Positions 32,767 to 41,378 of a stretch of DNA of 64,000 nt are shown one piece after another (position 1 is the stretch's first letter; each line of letters starts with the position of its first letter). The DNA is taken from positions 5,922,001 through 5,986,000 of the forward strand of contig NZ_CP116413.1 in the NCBI RefSeq assembly GCF_030064675.1, read 5' to 3'. The notes beneath the pieces were generated by a model. The model was given only the letters and a program-made list of their open reading frames with translations, was not told where the DNA came from and made no database searches. The position numbers and the translations under genes were made by a program. Source of the stretch: Crossiella sp. CA-258035 (GTDB taxonomy: Bacteria > Actinomycetota > Actinomycetes > Mycobacteriales > Pseudonocardiaceae).

Positions 32767-32855
32767 CCGACCTCCCGTGGTAGAGCTGGCTCCACCCCTG
32801 ATCCGGCACCGCACGGGATGTCGCGGCGCATCACCTGAAACCTACCGTCGTGGCC

Positions 32856-33581
32856 ATGACAGCAGTACGACTGGACTCGGTCACCAAGGTCTACGGCAGC
32901 GGTGACAACACGACCACGGCGCTGCGCGGGGTGAGCAGGGCCATCCCGCGAGGCCGGTTCACCGCCGTGATGGGGCCGTCCGGTTCGGGCAAGAGCACCT
33001 TCCTGCAGTGCGCCGCCGGGCTCGACACGCCCACCTCCGGCTCGGTGCGGCTCGGCGAGACCGAGCTGACCGGGCTGACGGAGACGAAGCTGACCGAGCT
33101 GCGCCGCGAGCGGATCGGGTTCATCTTCCAGGGCTACAACCTGGTGCCCTCGCTCAGCGTCACCGACAACATCACCCTGCCGCTGCGCTTCGCCGGGCGC
33201 GGCGCGGATGTGGGCTGGCTCAACGAGATCGTGCGCCGGGTCGGCCTGGACGGGCTGCTGCACCGGCGGCCGGGCCAGCTCTCCGGCGGGCAGCAGCAGC
33301 GGGTCGCGGTGGCCCGCGCGCTGGTGGCCAGGCCGGAGGTGGTCTTCGCCGACGAGCCCACCGGCGCGCTGGACTCGCGCACCGGCGCGGAGGTGCTGCG
33401 GCTGCTGCGGCAGCTGGTGGACGAGCTGGGCCAGACCGTGGTGATGGTCACCCACGACCCGGTGGCCGCCGCGCACGCGCACAGCGTGCTGTTCCTGGCC
33501 GACGGCCGGTTCGTGGACGAGCTGCACGGACCGGACGCCGACCAGGTGGCCAAGCGGATGACCCACCTCGGGGAGTGGTGA
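32856..33581 (+). CDS. ABC transporter ATP-binding protein (MacB/LolD type)
   Basis: 241 residues. Walker A GPSGSGKST, Q loop in FIFQGYNLVP, signature LSGGQQQR, Walker B VVFADEPTGALD and the H-loop histidine in VMVTHDP are intact. The GALDS stretch is typical of the MacB/LolD subfamily, which works with FtsX-like permeases. ATG 32856 is seven bases after TACCGT (32843-32848), suggesting a leaderless message; GTG 32850 is two codons upstream. The permease gene follows after three bases. Confidence 0.95.
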   Translation: MTAVRLDSVTKVYGSGDNTTTALRGVSRAIPRGRFTAVMGPSGSGKSTFLQCAAGLDTPTSGSVRLGETELTGLTETKLTELRRERIGFIFQGYNLVPSLSVTDNITLPLRFAGRGADVGWLNEIVRRVGLDGLLHRRPGQLSGGQQQRVAVARALVARPEVVFADEPTGALDSRTGAEVLRLLRQLVDELGQTVVMVTHDPVAAAHAHSVLFLADGRFVDELHGPDADQVAKRMTHLGEW

Positions 33582-33584
33582 GCG

Positions 33585-36086
33585 GTGTTCTCCTTTGCCT
33601 GGCAGACGATCCGGGCCCGCAAGGGCGGGTTCGCCGCGGCCTTCCTTGCGCTGTTCGGCGGCGCGGTGCTGCTCACCGCCTGCGGGGTGCTGTTGCAGTC
33701 CGGGCTCTTCGGCGGGGTCCCGGCGCAGCGCTACGCGGCCGCGCCGGTGGTGCTCGGCGGCGACCGCGCGATCACCGTGGAACGACCGGAGAAAGCGGAC
33801 CTGAGCGAGGATCTGACCGAGCAGGTGCCGCTGCCCGCCGCGCTGGTGGAGCAGGTGCGCCGGCTGCCAGGGGTGGAACGCGCGGTCGGCGAGATCAGCT
33901 TCCCGGCCACCGTGGTGGGCGGGGACAACCGGGTGCTGCCCGGCGCGGACCAGGGCCGCACCCTGGGTCACGGCTGGGGCAGCGCGCCGCTGACCCCGTT
34001 CGCGCTGACTTCCGGCGTCGCGCCCCGCTCCGGTGAAGTGGTCCTCGACGCCGAGCTGGCCCAGCGGGCCGGGATCTCGGCAGGTGAGCAGGTGCGGATC
34101 ATGGTGGACTCGGCCCCGCGCGCCTACCGGGTCAGCGGCCTCGCTACGCCGCAGGGCCGGGACCGGCTGGTGCGCCAGTCCGCGGTGTTCTTCCACGACG
34201 ACACCGCGCGCACCCTCTCCGGCAGGCCGGACCAGGTCTCCGCGATCGGCGTCTTCGGCCCGGCACCGGAGCTGGCCAAACACCTGCCGCCCGGCGTGGT
34301 CGTCCACAGTGGACTCGACCGGGGCGAGGCGGAGAACCTGGACGGCGCGCGGTCGAGGTTCGTGCTGATGATGGTCTCCGGCTCCTTCGCCGGTTTCGTG
34401 CTGATGATCGTGGTCTTCGTGACCGCGAGCACGCTGGCCCTGGTGCTCAACCAGCGCCGCCGGGAGCTGGCCCTGCTGCGCGCCATCGCGGCCACCCCGA
34501 AGCAGGTGCGCGGGCTCATCGCCACGGAGACCCTGCTGGTGTCCGGGGTCGCCGCGCTGCTCGGCCTGGCCCCTGGCGTGTTCGCCGCGCAGTGGCTGCT
34601 GGGCATGTTCGCCTCGATCGGGGTGGTGGCCGAGGACTTCACCCTGTCCATCGGCCCGGTCCCGTTGCTGGCCACCGTGCTGCTGTGCGTGGGCGCGGCC
34701 CAGCTGGCCAGCCTGACCGCGGCCCGGCGGATGCTCAAGCTCAAGCCCACCGCCGCGCTGGGCGAGGCCGCGGTGGAACCGGCGGCGCTGGGCCGCGGCC
34801 GGTTGATCACCGGCTGGGCGCTGCTGGGCGTGGCACTGGCCGGGGCCTGCTCGACGCTGTTCATCCCCGGTCCGGTGGCGCAGGTCCCGGCCAGCATGTC
34901 CGCGCTGCTGGCCATCATCGGGCTCGGCCTGCTCGGCCCGGTGCTCACCTCGGCCGCGACCCGGATCGCCGCGGGGCTGTTCCTGCGCTCCCCCAGGGCC
35001 GACCGGTACCTGGCCGCGCACAACAGCACCGCGAACTCCCGCCGCCTGGCCGCCGCGGTGACCCCGCTGGTGCTGACCATCGGCTTCGCGGTCACCCACT
35101 TCTACAGCGGCACCACCCTGGCCGAGGCCACCCAGCACCAGGCCCGCGCGGCCACCACCGCCGACTACGTGCTCACCGCGCCGCAGGGCGTGCCGGCCGA
35201 GGTGGCCGCGGCGGCACGGCGGGTGCCGGGGGTCACCGCCGCCACCCCGCTGGCAGGCACCGAGGTGATCGCGGTGGACAAGGAGGCCAGCGAGGAACCG
35301 CTGTCCCGGTCCAAGGCCTACGGCGTGGACCCGGCGCAGCTGTCCGGCACCCTGGGGCTGAAGGCGGTCAGCGGCGCGCTGACCGAGCTGCGCGGGGACA
35401 CCGTGGCGCTGAGCGAGTCCGAGTCCTCCTGGCTGGGCAAGGCGGTCGGCGACCGGGTGGAGCTGTACCTGGGCGACCGCACCGTGGTCACGCCGAAGGT
35501 GGTGGCGGTCTTCGCGGACAACCTGGGCTACGGCGATGTGCTGCTGCCGCAGGACGTGCTGCTGCCGCACACCACCGACCGGCTGGCCGACTCGGTACTG
35601 GTCGCGGCCAAGGACCCGTCCGTCCACAAGGGACTGTCCGAACTGGCCGCCACCTACCCCGGTCTCCAGGTGCAGGACCGCGCGCAGCTGACCGTGGCCA
35701 CCGACGCGCAGCAGGAGGCCAACCTGTGGCTGAACCGGGTGCTGCTCGGCGTGATCCTGCTCTACGTGGCGCTCTCGGTGGTCAACAGCCTGGTCACCTC
35801 CACCCTGGACCGGGCGGGCGAGGTCGGCCTGCTCCGGCTGCTCGGCGGCACCCGCCGCCAGGTGCGGCGGATGTTCCGCGCCGAGTCCGCGCTGGTGGTC
35901 TCGATCGCGGTGCTGATCGGCTCCGCGGTCCCGGTGCTGCCGCTGACCCTGCTCAGCCTCAACCTCACCGGCTCCCCGATCCCGGCCGGGCCACCGCTGG
36001 TGTACGTGGGCATCCTGGCCGCGACCGTCCTCATTGGACTGTGCTCGATCCGGCTGCCCGCGCGCAGGCTCACCCGGCGCGCTTAG
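33585..36086 (+). CDS. ABC transporter FtsX-like permease
   Basis: 833 residues with the duplicated FtsX layout: a first membrane helix, a large extracellular domain (about 50-250), three helices, a fourth to sixth group near 400-480, a second extracellular domain (about 500-700) and three final helices. It starts MFSFAWQTIRARKGGFAAAF. With the ATPase it forms a mechanotransmission-type exporter, probably for a peptide or lipophilic toxin. The gene overlaps the convergent nSTAND gene by four bases at the stop codons. Confidence 0.93.
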   Translation: MFSFAWQTIRARKGGFAAAFLALFGGAVLLTACGVLLQSGLFGGVPAQRYAAAPVVLGGDRAITVERPEKADLSEDLTEQVPLPAALVEQVRRLPGVERAVGEISFPATVVGGDNRVLPGADQGRTLGHGWGSAPLTPFALTSGVAPRSGEVVLDAELAQRAGISAGEQVRIMVDSAPRAYRVSGLATPQGRDRLVRQSAVFFHDDTARTLSGRPDQVSAIGVFGPAPELAKHLPPGVVVHSGLDRGEAENLDGARSRFVLMMVSGSFAGFVLMIVVFVTASTLALVLNQRRRELALLRAIAATPKQVRGLIATETLLVSGVAALLGLAPGVFAAQWLLGMFASIGVVAEDFTLSIGPVPLLATVLLCVGAAQLASLTAARRMLKLKPTAALGEAAVEPAALGRGRLITGWALLGVALAGACSTLFIPGPVAQVPASMSALLAIIGLGLLGPVLTSAATRIAAGLFLRSPRADRYLAAHNSTANSRRLAAAVTPLVLTIGFAVTHFYSGTTLAEATQHQARAATTADYVLTAPQGVPAEVAAAARRVPGVTAATPLAGTEVIAVDKEASEEPLSRSKAYGVDPAQLSGTLGLKAVSGALTELRGDTVALSESESSWLGKAVGDRVELYLGDRTVVTPKVVAVFADNLGYGDVLLPQDVLLPHTTDRLADSVLVAAKDPSVHKGLSELAATYPGLQVQDRAQLTVATDAQQEANLWLNRVLLGVILLYVALSVVNSLVTSTLDRAGEVGLLRLLGGTRRQVRRMFRAESALVVSIAVLIGSAVPVLPLTLLSLNLTGSPIPAGPPLVYVGILAATVLIGLCSIRLPARRLTRRA

Positions 36087-38854
36087 CAGGGCACCCGGTA
36101 GCCGACCTCCGGGAAGTGCTGTGCCCAGTCCGCGGCCGAGAGCGCGGGCTGGGCACAGGCGCGGGTCTCGGCCAGCGCCAGGTCGGTCTCCCACAGCTGC
36201 GCGGTGCGGTCGTGGCTGCCGGTGGCCAGGGTGTGGCCGTCCGGGGCGAAGGCGAGCGCGAACACCGCGCTGGTGTGCCCGGACAGGGTGGCCAGCGACC
36301 GGCCGCCGGCCCACAGCCGCACGGTCTGGTCGTAGCCGCCGGAGGCCAGGGTTCGCCCGTCCGGGCTGAACGCCAGGGCGGCGACCACGTTGGTGTGCCC
36401 CGGCAACTCCACGGGCGCGCGGGCCGGGTCGGCCGGGTCCCACAGCCGGATGGTGCGGTCGTCGCCGCCGGAAGCGAGGGTGCGGCCGTCCGGGCTGAAG
36501 GCCAGCGACACCACGAAGTCGGTGTGCCCGGTCAGCACCGCCCGCTCCACCGGCTGCCGGGGATCGTCCAGCCGCCACAGCCGGACGGTCCGGTCGTCAC
36601 CGGCGGAGGCCAGCGTCCGGCCGTCCGGGCTGAACACCACCCGCTTGACGTTGAGGGTGTGCGCGGTCAGCGTGCTCGCCGCGCCGGTGGCCAGCTCCCA
36701 CACCCGGACGGTGTGGTCGTAGCCGCCCGAGGCCAGGGCGCGGCCGTCCGGGCTGAACGCCAGCGACACCACCGAACCCGTGTGTCCACTCAGGACGGTC
36801 GGCGGGCGTTGCGGGTCGGCCGGGTCCCACAGCCGGATCGTCCGGTCGGCCCCCGCGGAGGCCAGGGTGCGGCCGTCGGGGCTCAGCGCCAGCGCGAGGA
36901 CCGGCCCGGTGTGCCCGGTGAGCGTGCCGGTCTTCTTGGGCCGCAACGGGTCCGTCAGGTCCCACAGCCGCACGGTCCGGTCGTAGGCCGAGGTGGCCAG
37001 CCTGCGGCCGTCGGCGCTGAACACCGTGCCGGTCACCGCGTCGGTGTGCCCGGCCAGCGGCACGGCCAGCGCGCTGCGCAGGCTGTCCGCGGTCTCCGCC
37101 GAGGGCGAGAGCCGGTGCGCGGCGATGGCCAGCTTGGCCGCCTGTTCCGGGCTGCTCGCGTGCAGGGCGACGGCCGCGCCGGCGACCTTGTGCGCCAGTG
37201 CCGCGTCCCGCTGCCGGGCCATCGCGTTCTCCGCCCGCACCGCGTACACCGTGGCACTGCCACTGACCAGCAGCAGCACCGTCAGCACGGCCACCAGCGC
37301 CCGCCCGAACCGTCGCCGGCGACGGGCCGCGGTCCGGCTCAGCCGCAGGAACTCGCGCTCGCGGCCGGTCAGCGACTCCGGTGGCAGGTCGGCGGCCATG
37401 GCCAGCCGGGCGCCGCGGTAGAGCGCGCCGGGGTCGTGGTCCAGGGACTCCCAGAGCGCGGTGGCCTCGGTGAGCTGGCGGTGCCTGCGCAGGGCTTCCC
37501 GGTCCTCGGCCAGCCACTGCCGCAGCCGCTGCCAGTTGCGGATCAGCGCCTCGTGGCCGATCCGCACGCCGTCCTGCTCCAGGCTGATCAGCCGGGCCGC
37601 GGCCAGCCGTTCCAGCACCACCGGCTCGGCGGGTTCCAGCTCGGCCCGGTCCAGGCGGCGGCCGGTGTCCTCGGTGCCCTCGCCCAGCGCGACCAGCCGG
37701 ACGAACAGCCGCCGCGCCCAGTCCTGCTGCCCGGCGGTCAGCTCGGCGTAGACCGCCTCGGCGGTGCGCGCGATGGCCTGGCTGATCCCGCCGGTGGCCT
37801 GGTATCCGGCCAGGGTGAGCATGGTGCCCTTGCGCCGCGCCCAGGTTTCCCGCAGCGCGTGCGAGACCAGCGGCAGCACAGCGGCCTCGCCACTGGCTTC
37901 CAGCAGGATCTGGGTGACCAGGTCCGGTTCCACCCGGCAGCCTGCCCGCAGCGCGGGCTGGGTGATCACCGCGCGCAGCTGCTCGGTGCTCATCGGCCCG
38001 AGCAGCACCTGCGCCGTGCGCAGCACCTCCACCAGCCCAGGCAGCGCCGCGCAGTGCGCGTAGAAGTCGGCCCGCACGCCCAGCACGATCCGCACCCGGC
38101 TGTTCACCGCGCGCGCCGCGGTCAGCAGCAGCTCCAGGAACCGGTCCCGCTCGGCCGGGTCGGCGCGGAGGGTGAAGACCTCCTCGAACTGGTCCACCAC
38201 CAGCAGCAGGTCACCCTCCCGGTCGGCCAGGGCCTGCAACACGGTCAGGTGCAGCGCCTCCGGCTCGGCCAGCGCGCGGGCCAGCTCGACCGCGCCCAGC
38301 CCGGCGAAGTCGGCCAGCCGGACCGCGAGCTCCTGCACCGGCCGCGGGCCTGGGGTGAGCAGCAGCGTCGGCGAGCCCTTGGCCTGGTGCAGCAGACCGG
38401 CGCGCAGCAGCGAGGACTTGCCGGAGCCGGAGGGCCCGGTGAGCACCACGCAGCGGTGCCCGGCGACCCGCTCGGTCAGCTCGGCCAGCAGCTCCTCGCG
38501 ACCGAAGAACCGGTCGGCGTCCGCGGTGCCGAAGGCGGCCAGCCCCACGTAGGGCGCCTCGGCAGGCGGTGGGTTCGCCGGGTCGCCGTGCAGCTCGGCG
38601 GCCACCGCGAACCAGCGCTCCCGCCACTGCTCGGGGTCGCCGTCGCAGGCCCGCACGTAGGCCAGGGTCACCTCGAGGCTGGGCAGCTTGCGGCCACCGG
38701 CGGCCTCGGAGAGCGTGCCCGCGGCGAAGTGCGCGCGACGGGCCAGCTCGCGGTAGGCCGGACTGCCCGCTTCGCGGCGCAGTTTTCGCAGGTCAGCGGC
38801 CAGGCTCAGCAGCGGCCCTTCGCCCTCGTCCAGCGGTCGTTCCGCGCGCGCCAC
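36083..38854 (-). CDS. nSTAND1 NTPase with N-terminal helical/HTH domain and seven WD40 repeats
   Basis: 923 residues from GTG 38854, preceded by GGGAG. Residues about 12-75 look like the XRE-like module (LAADLRKLRREAGSPAYREL). The nSTAND1 ATPase has Walker A GPSGSGKSS at 140-148 and Walker B VVDQFEEVF at 220-228. A single membrane helix lies near 518-538 and seven WD40 repeats run from about 599 to 890, each with the core SPDGRTLASGG-DRTIRLW, enough for one closed propeller. STAND proteins are switch ATPases that assemble on ligand binding, in signalling and in some anti-phage systems. No effector nuclease or protease is fused, so the output is unknown. Confidence 0.92.
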   Translation of the reverse strand: MARAERPLDEGEGPLLSLAADLRKLRREAGSPAYRELARRAHFAAGTLSEAAGGRKLPSLEVTLAYVRACDGDPEQWRERWFAVAAELHGDPANPPPAEAPYVGLAAFGTADADRFFGREELLAELTERVAGHRCVVLTGPSGSGKSSLLRAGLLHQAKGSPTLLLTPGPRPVQELAVRLADFAGLGAVELARALAEPEALHLTVLQALADREGDLLLVVDQFEEVFTLRADPAERDRFLELLLTAARAVNSRVRIVLGVRADFYAHCAALPGLVEVLRTAQVLLGPMSTEQLRAVITQPALRAGCRVEPDLVTQILLEASGEAAVLPLVSHALRETWARRKGTMLTLAGYQATGGISQAIARTAEAVYAELTAGQQDWARRLFVRLVALGEGTEDTGRRLDRAELEPAEPVVLERLAAARLISLEQDGVRIGHEALIRNWQRLRQWLAEDREALRRHRQLTEATALWESLDHDPGALYRGARLAMAADLPPESLTGREREFLRLSRTAARRRRRFGRALVAVLTVLLLVSGSATVYAVRAENAMARQRDAALAHKVAGAAVALHASSPEQAAKLAIAAHRLSPSAETADSLRSALAVPLAGHTDAVTGTVFSADGRRLATSAYDRTVRLWDLTDPLRPKKTGTLTGHTGPVLALALSPDGRTLASAGADRTIRLWDPADPQRPPTVLSGHTGSVVSLAFSPDGRALASGGYDHTVRVWELATGAASTLTAHTLNVKRVVFSPDGRTLASAGDDRTVRLWRLDDPRQPVERAVLTGHTDFVVSLAFSPDGRTLASGGDDRTIRLWDPADPARAPVELPGHTNVVAALAFSPDGRTLASGGYDQTVRLWAGGRSLATLSGHTSAVFALAFAPDGHTLATGSHDRTAQLWETDLALAETRACAQPALSAADWAQHFPEVGYRVPC

Positions 38855-38905
38855 GCACTCTCCCGTCCCAGATGGCTGGTTCGGGTGCACATCCTGACAT
38901 CGTGC

Positions 38906-38940
38906 TTGACCAGCGCACTCATCAAGTGATTTAGTCACTT
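38906..38940 (+). promoter_or_regulatory. Promoter with palindromic operator before GntR operon
   Basis: TTGACC (38906-38911) and TTTAGT (38930-38935) are spaced by 18 bases and form a good sigma-70-like promoter, ending six bases before ATG 38942, so the transcript should be leaderless. The inverted repeat AAGTGA-N5-TCACTT (38924-38940) overlaps the -10 box, a classic position for autorepression by the GntR protein it precedes. Confidence 0.7.
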
Positions 38941-38941
38941 T

Positions 38942-39616
38942 ATGACGCGACGTGAGCAGACGCTGTCCGAGCGGCTGGCCGAGGACATCGTCGAGATCAT
39001 TCGCAGCGAGCGACTGGTCCCCGGCGAGGCACTGGCCTCCTCCAGGGACCTGGCGCGGCGGCTCGACGTCACCACCCCCACCGTGCGCGAGGCGCTGCGC
39101 CGCCTGGAGGCCACCGGCGTGGTCGAGCTGCGGCACGGCTCGGGCACCTACGTCGGCCCCGGCCTGGACCGCAGGCTGCTGGCCAACCCGCACCGCCCGC
39201 CGGTGGACCGGGACTCCATCCTGGAACTGGTGGACGCCCGCCTGGTGCTCGAACCCGCGATCGCCGCCGAGGCCGCCCGCGCCAGGGTGCCCGAGGCGCT
39301 GGCCGCGCTGGAGGTGGCCGCGGACAACGCGTTGCACCCGCCGGATGGCGATGTCCGGCCCGCGCTGCACTTCCACGTGGCACTGGCCGCGGTCACCGGC
39401 AACGGGTTGCTGCGGGAGATGGTGGACGCGCTGCTGCAGATGCGCGCCAGGGAGCAGATCGAGATCCGGCACCGCTACCACGACCGCGACCGGGACCACG
39501 CCGAGCACCGCGAGATCGTCGCCGCGGTCCGGGACGGGGAGGCCGACCGCGCCGAACGACTCGTGCGCGAGCACCTGCACTCGATCAGGGCCGCCGTGGC
39601 CGCGGAGCACGCGTGA
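38942..39616 (+). CDS. GntR family (FCD/FadR subfamily) regulator
   Basis: 224 residues. The winged helix (about 8-72) has LVPGEALASSRDLARRLDVTTPTVREALRRLEATG in outline and HGSGTYVG, followed by an all-helical FCD ligand domain with VDARLVLEPAIAAEAA, a metal-ligand-like H in RPALHFHVALAAVTGN and a second in DHAEHREIV. FCD regulators sense carboxylates. It is first in a four-gene operon: its TGA overlaps the GTG of the creatininase-family gene. It probably represses the operon through the palindrome on its own promoter. Confidence 0.94.
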   Translation: MTRREQTLSERLAEDIVEIIRSERLVPGEALASSRDLARRLDVTTPTVREALRRLEATGVVELRHGSGTYVGPGLDRRLLANPHRPPVDRDSILELVDARLVLEPAIAAEAARARVPEALAALEVAADNALHPPDGDVRPALHFHVALAAVTGNGLLREMVDALLQMRAREQIEIRHRYHDRDRDHAEHREIVAAVRDGEADRAERLVREHLHSIRAAVAAEHA

Positions 39617-40377
39617 GCAGGCACCGCCTCGGTGAGCTGACCACCGAAGAAGCCCAGGCCGCGGTGCTGGCCAGCCCGGTAGTCCTGCTGCCGGCCGGTG
39701 CCTTCGAGCAGCACGGACCCGGCCTGCCGCTGGCCACCGACCTCATCCGAGCCGAGCACGTCGCCGAACTGGTCGCGGCCAAGCTGGCCGGGCGGGCACT
39801 GATCGGACCCTCGCTCCCGGTCGGGGTCTCCCCGCACCACCTGGCCTTCACCGGCACCATCTCGTTGTCCACCACCACCTTCGCCACCCTGGTGCGGGAG
39901 TACTGCGAGAGCCTGTACCGGCACGGCTGGCGGCGGATCCTGGTGATCACCGGGCACGGCGGCAACAACGCCGCGCTGGGCACGGTCGCCCAGGACTTCC
40001 TGGCCACCCATCCCGACCTCCAGTTCGCCTGGACCCCGCTGACCGCGCTGGCCGGCGCGGTGGTGGCGGAGATGGACGTCAGCGAGGTGCACGGGCACAG
40101 CGGCGAGGCCGAGACCGCGCAGATGCTCCACCTCGCCCCCGAACTGGTGCGCACCGACCTGCTGATCCCCGGCACGGTCAGTCTCGACGAGCTGACCCCG
40201 CTGGCCCGGCTGTCCCGCAAGGACGGTCACCCGAAACTCGCACTGCGCTATGACCGGCTCAGCCCCAACGGGGTGCTGGGCGATCCGCGACGCGCCACCG
40301 CGCGGCACGGCGAGTCCATTGTGGACACTGTGGTGGACCGGATCGTCGGTTACCTCGACGACTGGCTCGCCACCTGA
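39613..40377 (+). CDS. Creatininase-family amidohydrolase
   Basis: 254 residues. Metal-binding creatininase motifs are present: GAFEQHGPGLPLATD with Glu32, His34 and Asp43, VGVSPHHLAFTGT, ITGHGGNNAAL and VHGHSGEAETAQML. The family includes creatinine amidohydrolase, FAPy deformylase (ArfB) and MftE, which act on cyclic amides, formamides or peptides, so the exact substrate is open. The GTG start overlaps the regulator's TGA, giving tight coupling. Cotranscription with an AbgT transporter suggests an imported amide. Confidence 0.92.
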   Translation: MSRHRLGELTTEEAQAAVLASPVVLLPAGAFEQHGPGLPLATDLIRAEHVAELVAAKLAGRALIGPSLPVGVSPHHLAFTGTISLSTTTFATLVREYCESLYRHGWRRILVITGHGGNNAALGTVAQDFLATHPDLQFAWTPLTALAGAVVAEMDVSEVHGHSGEAETAQMLHLAPELVRTDLLIPGTVSLDELTPLARLSRKDGHPKLALRYDRLSPNGVLGDPRRATARHGESIVDTVVDRIVGYLDDWLAT

Positions 40378-40420
40378 CGCTCCCCGCTACCCCTCGTCAG
40401 AGCCGACGAAAGGGACCCCC

Positions 40421-41362
40421 ATGTCTCGTCCCGCCCGACTGCGCGCCGCGGTCCTGCTGATCTCCGCCGTCGCCGCGATCCTCCCCAGCGCTGGCGCGAC
40501 GGCGGCCTGGTCCGCCCTGCCCGGTGGCTGCGACCGGACACCGCCGCAGCCACCGGGCACCAGCGCCCTGCAACAGATCCGCAGCGGCGGCCTGAACCGC
40601 ACCTACCAGCTACACCTGCCTGCCGACTACGGGTCCACAAAGGACTGGCCGCTGGTCCTGGCCTTCCACGGCAGGGGCAGCACCGGCGCGGCCACCGAGG
40701 AGTTCGCCAAGCTCTCCACCCTGCCCGCGGTGGTGGTCTACCCCAACGGGGTCATCGGCACCGGTGAGGGCAACCGGCAGGCCTGGCAGGGCGCGCCCTA
40801 CTCCGCGCCCGGCGTGGACGACGTGGCCTTCACCCGCGACCTGCTGGACTCGCTGGAGCAGACGCTGTGCGTGGACGACCGGCGGGTGTACGCCACCGGC
40901 AAGTCCAACGGCGCCGGGTTCACCGGGATCCTGGCCTGCGCCATGGCCGACCGGATCACCGCCGTCGCGCCGGTCGCGGGCGCCTTCTACCCCAACGGGA
41001 TCAGCTGCCGCCCGTCCCGCCCGGTGCCGGTGATCGAGTTCCACGGCACCGCCGATGCCACCATCCCCTACACCGGCGACGAGGACCGTGGCCTGCCCGC
41101 GATCCAGAGCTGGGTGCGCCAGTGGGCCGACCGGGACAAGTGCCGGAAGTCGTTGCCAGAGCAGCAGATCGGCGCGGACATCACGGTCACCGGCCGCACG
41201 GACTGCAAGGGCGGGGTCGAGGTCGAGCACGTGGCGGTCAGCGGCGGCGGGCACACCTGGCCCGGCGCGGACAGTTACAGCGGCGGCGGTGTCACCACCC
41301 AGACCATCGAGGCGCACGAGGTGCTGTGGCGCTTCGTCCGCGACTACCGGCTGCCCCGCTGA
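40421..41362 (+). CDS. Secreted LpqC-type esterase (PHB depolymerase/feruloyl esterase family)
   Basis: 313 residues from ATG 40421 with AAAGGGA upstream. A Sec signal peptide of about 29 residues ends near GATAAWS. The alpha/beta hydrolase fold shows oxyanion HGRGSTG, nucleophile Ser162 in GKSNGAG, FHGTADATIPY and catalytic histidine in GGGHTWPG, with several cysteines for disulfides. The family cleaves polyhydroxybutyrate, feruloyl esters or similar. Its presence inside the operon suggests extracellular release of the compound taken up by the AbgT protein. Confidence 0.88.
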   Translation: MSRPARLRAAVLLISAVAAILPSAGATAAWSALPGGCDRTPPQPPGTSALQQIRSGGLNRTYQLHLPADYGSTKDWPLVLAFHGRGSTGAATEEFAKLSTLPAVVVYPNGVIGTGEGNRQAWQGAPYSAPGVDDVAFTRDLLDSLEQTLCVDDRRVYATGKSNGAGFTGILACAMADRITAVAPVAGAFYPNGISCRPSRPVPVIEFHGTADATIPYTGDEDRGLPAIQSWVRQWADRDKCRKSLPEQQIGADITVTGRTDCKGGVEVEHVAVSGGGHTWPGADSYSGGGVTTQTIEAHEVLWRFVRDYRLPR

Positions 41363-41378
41363 AGCCCGGAGATCCGAC

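Noticed and set aside
32688-36578. A 1296-codon minus-strand open frame over the ABC exporter
   Set aside because: Shadow of the permease and ATPase genes, with Gly/Ala/Arg/His-rich translation and no motifs.
36140-37060. Tandem DNA repeats as a possible array
   Set aside because: The periodicity is explained by the seven WD40 repeats of the nSTAND protein.
34592-38929. A 1445-codon plus-strand open frame across the ABC permease and nSTAND genes
   Set aside because: It crosses two well-supported genes in the wrong frame and has no recognisable domain; an artefact of high GC.
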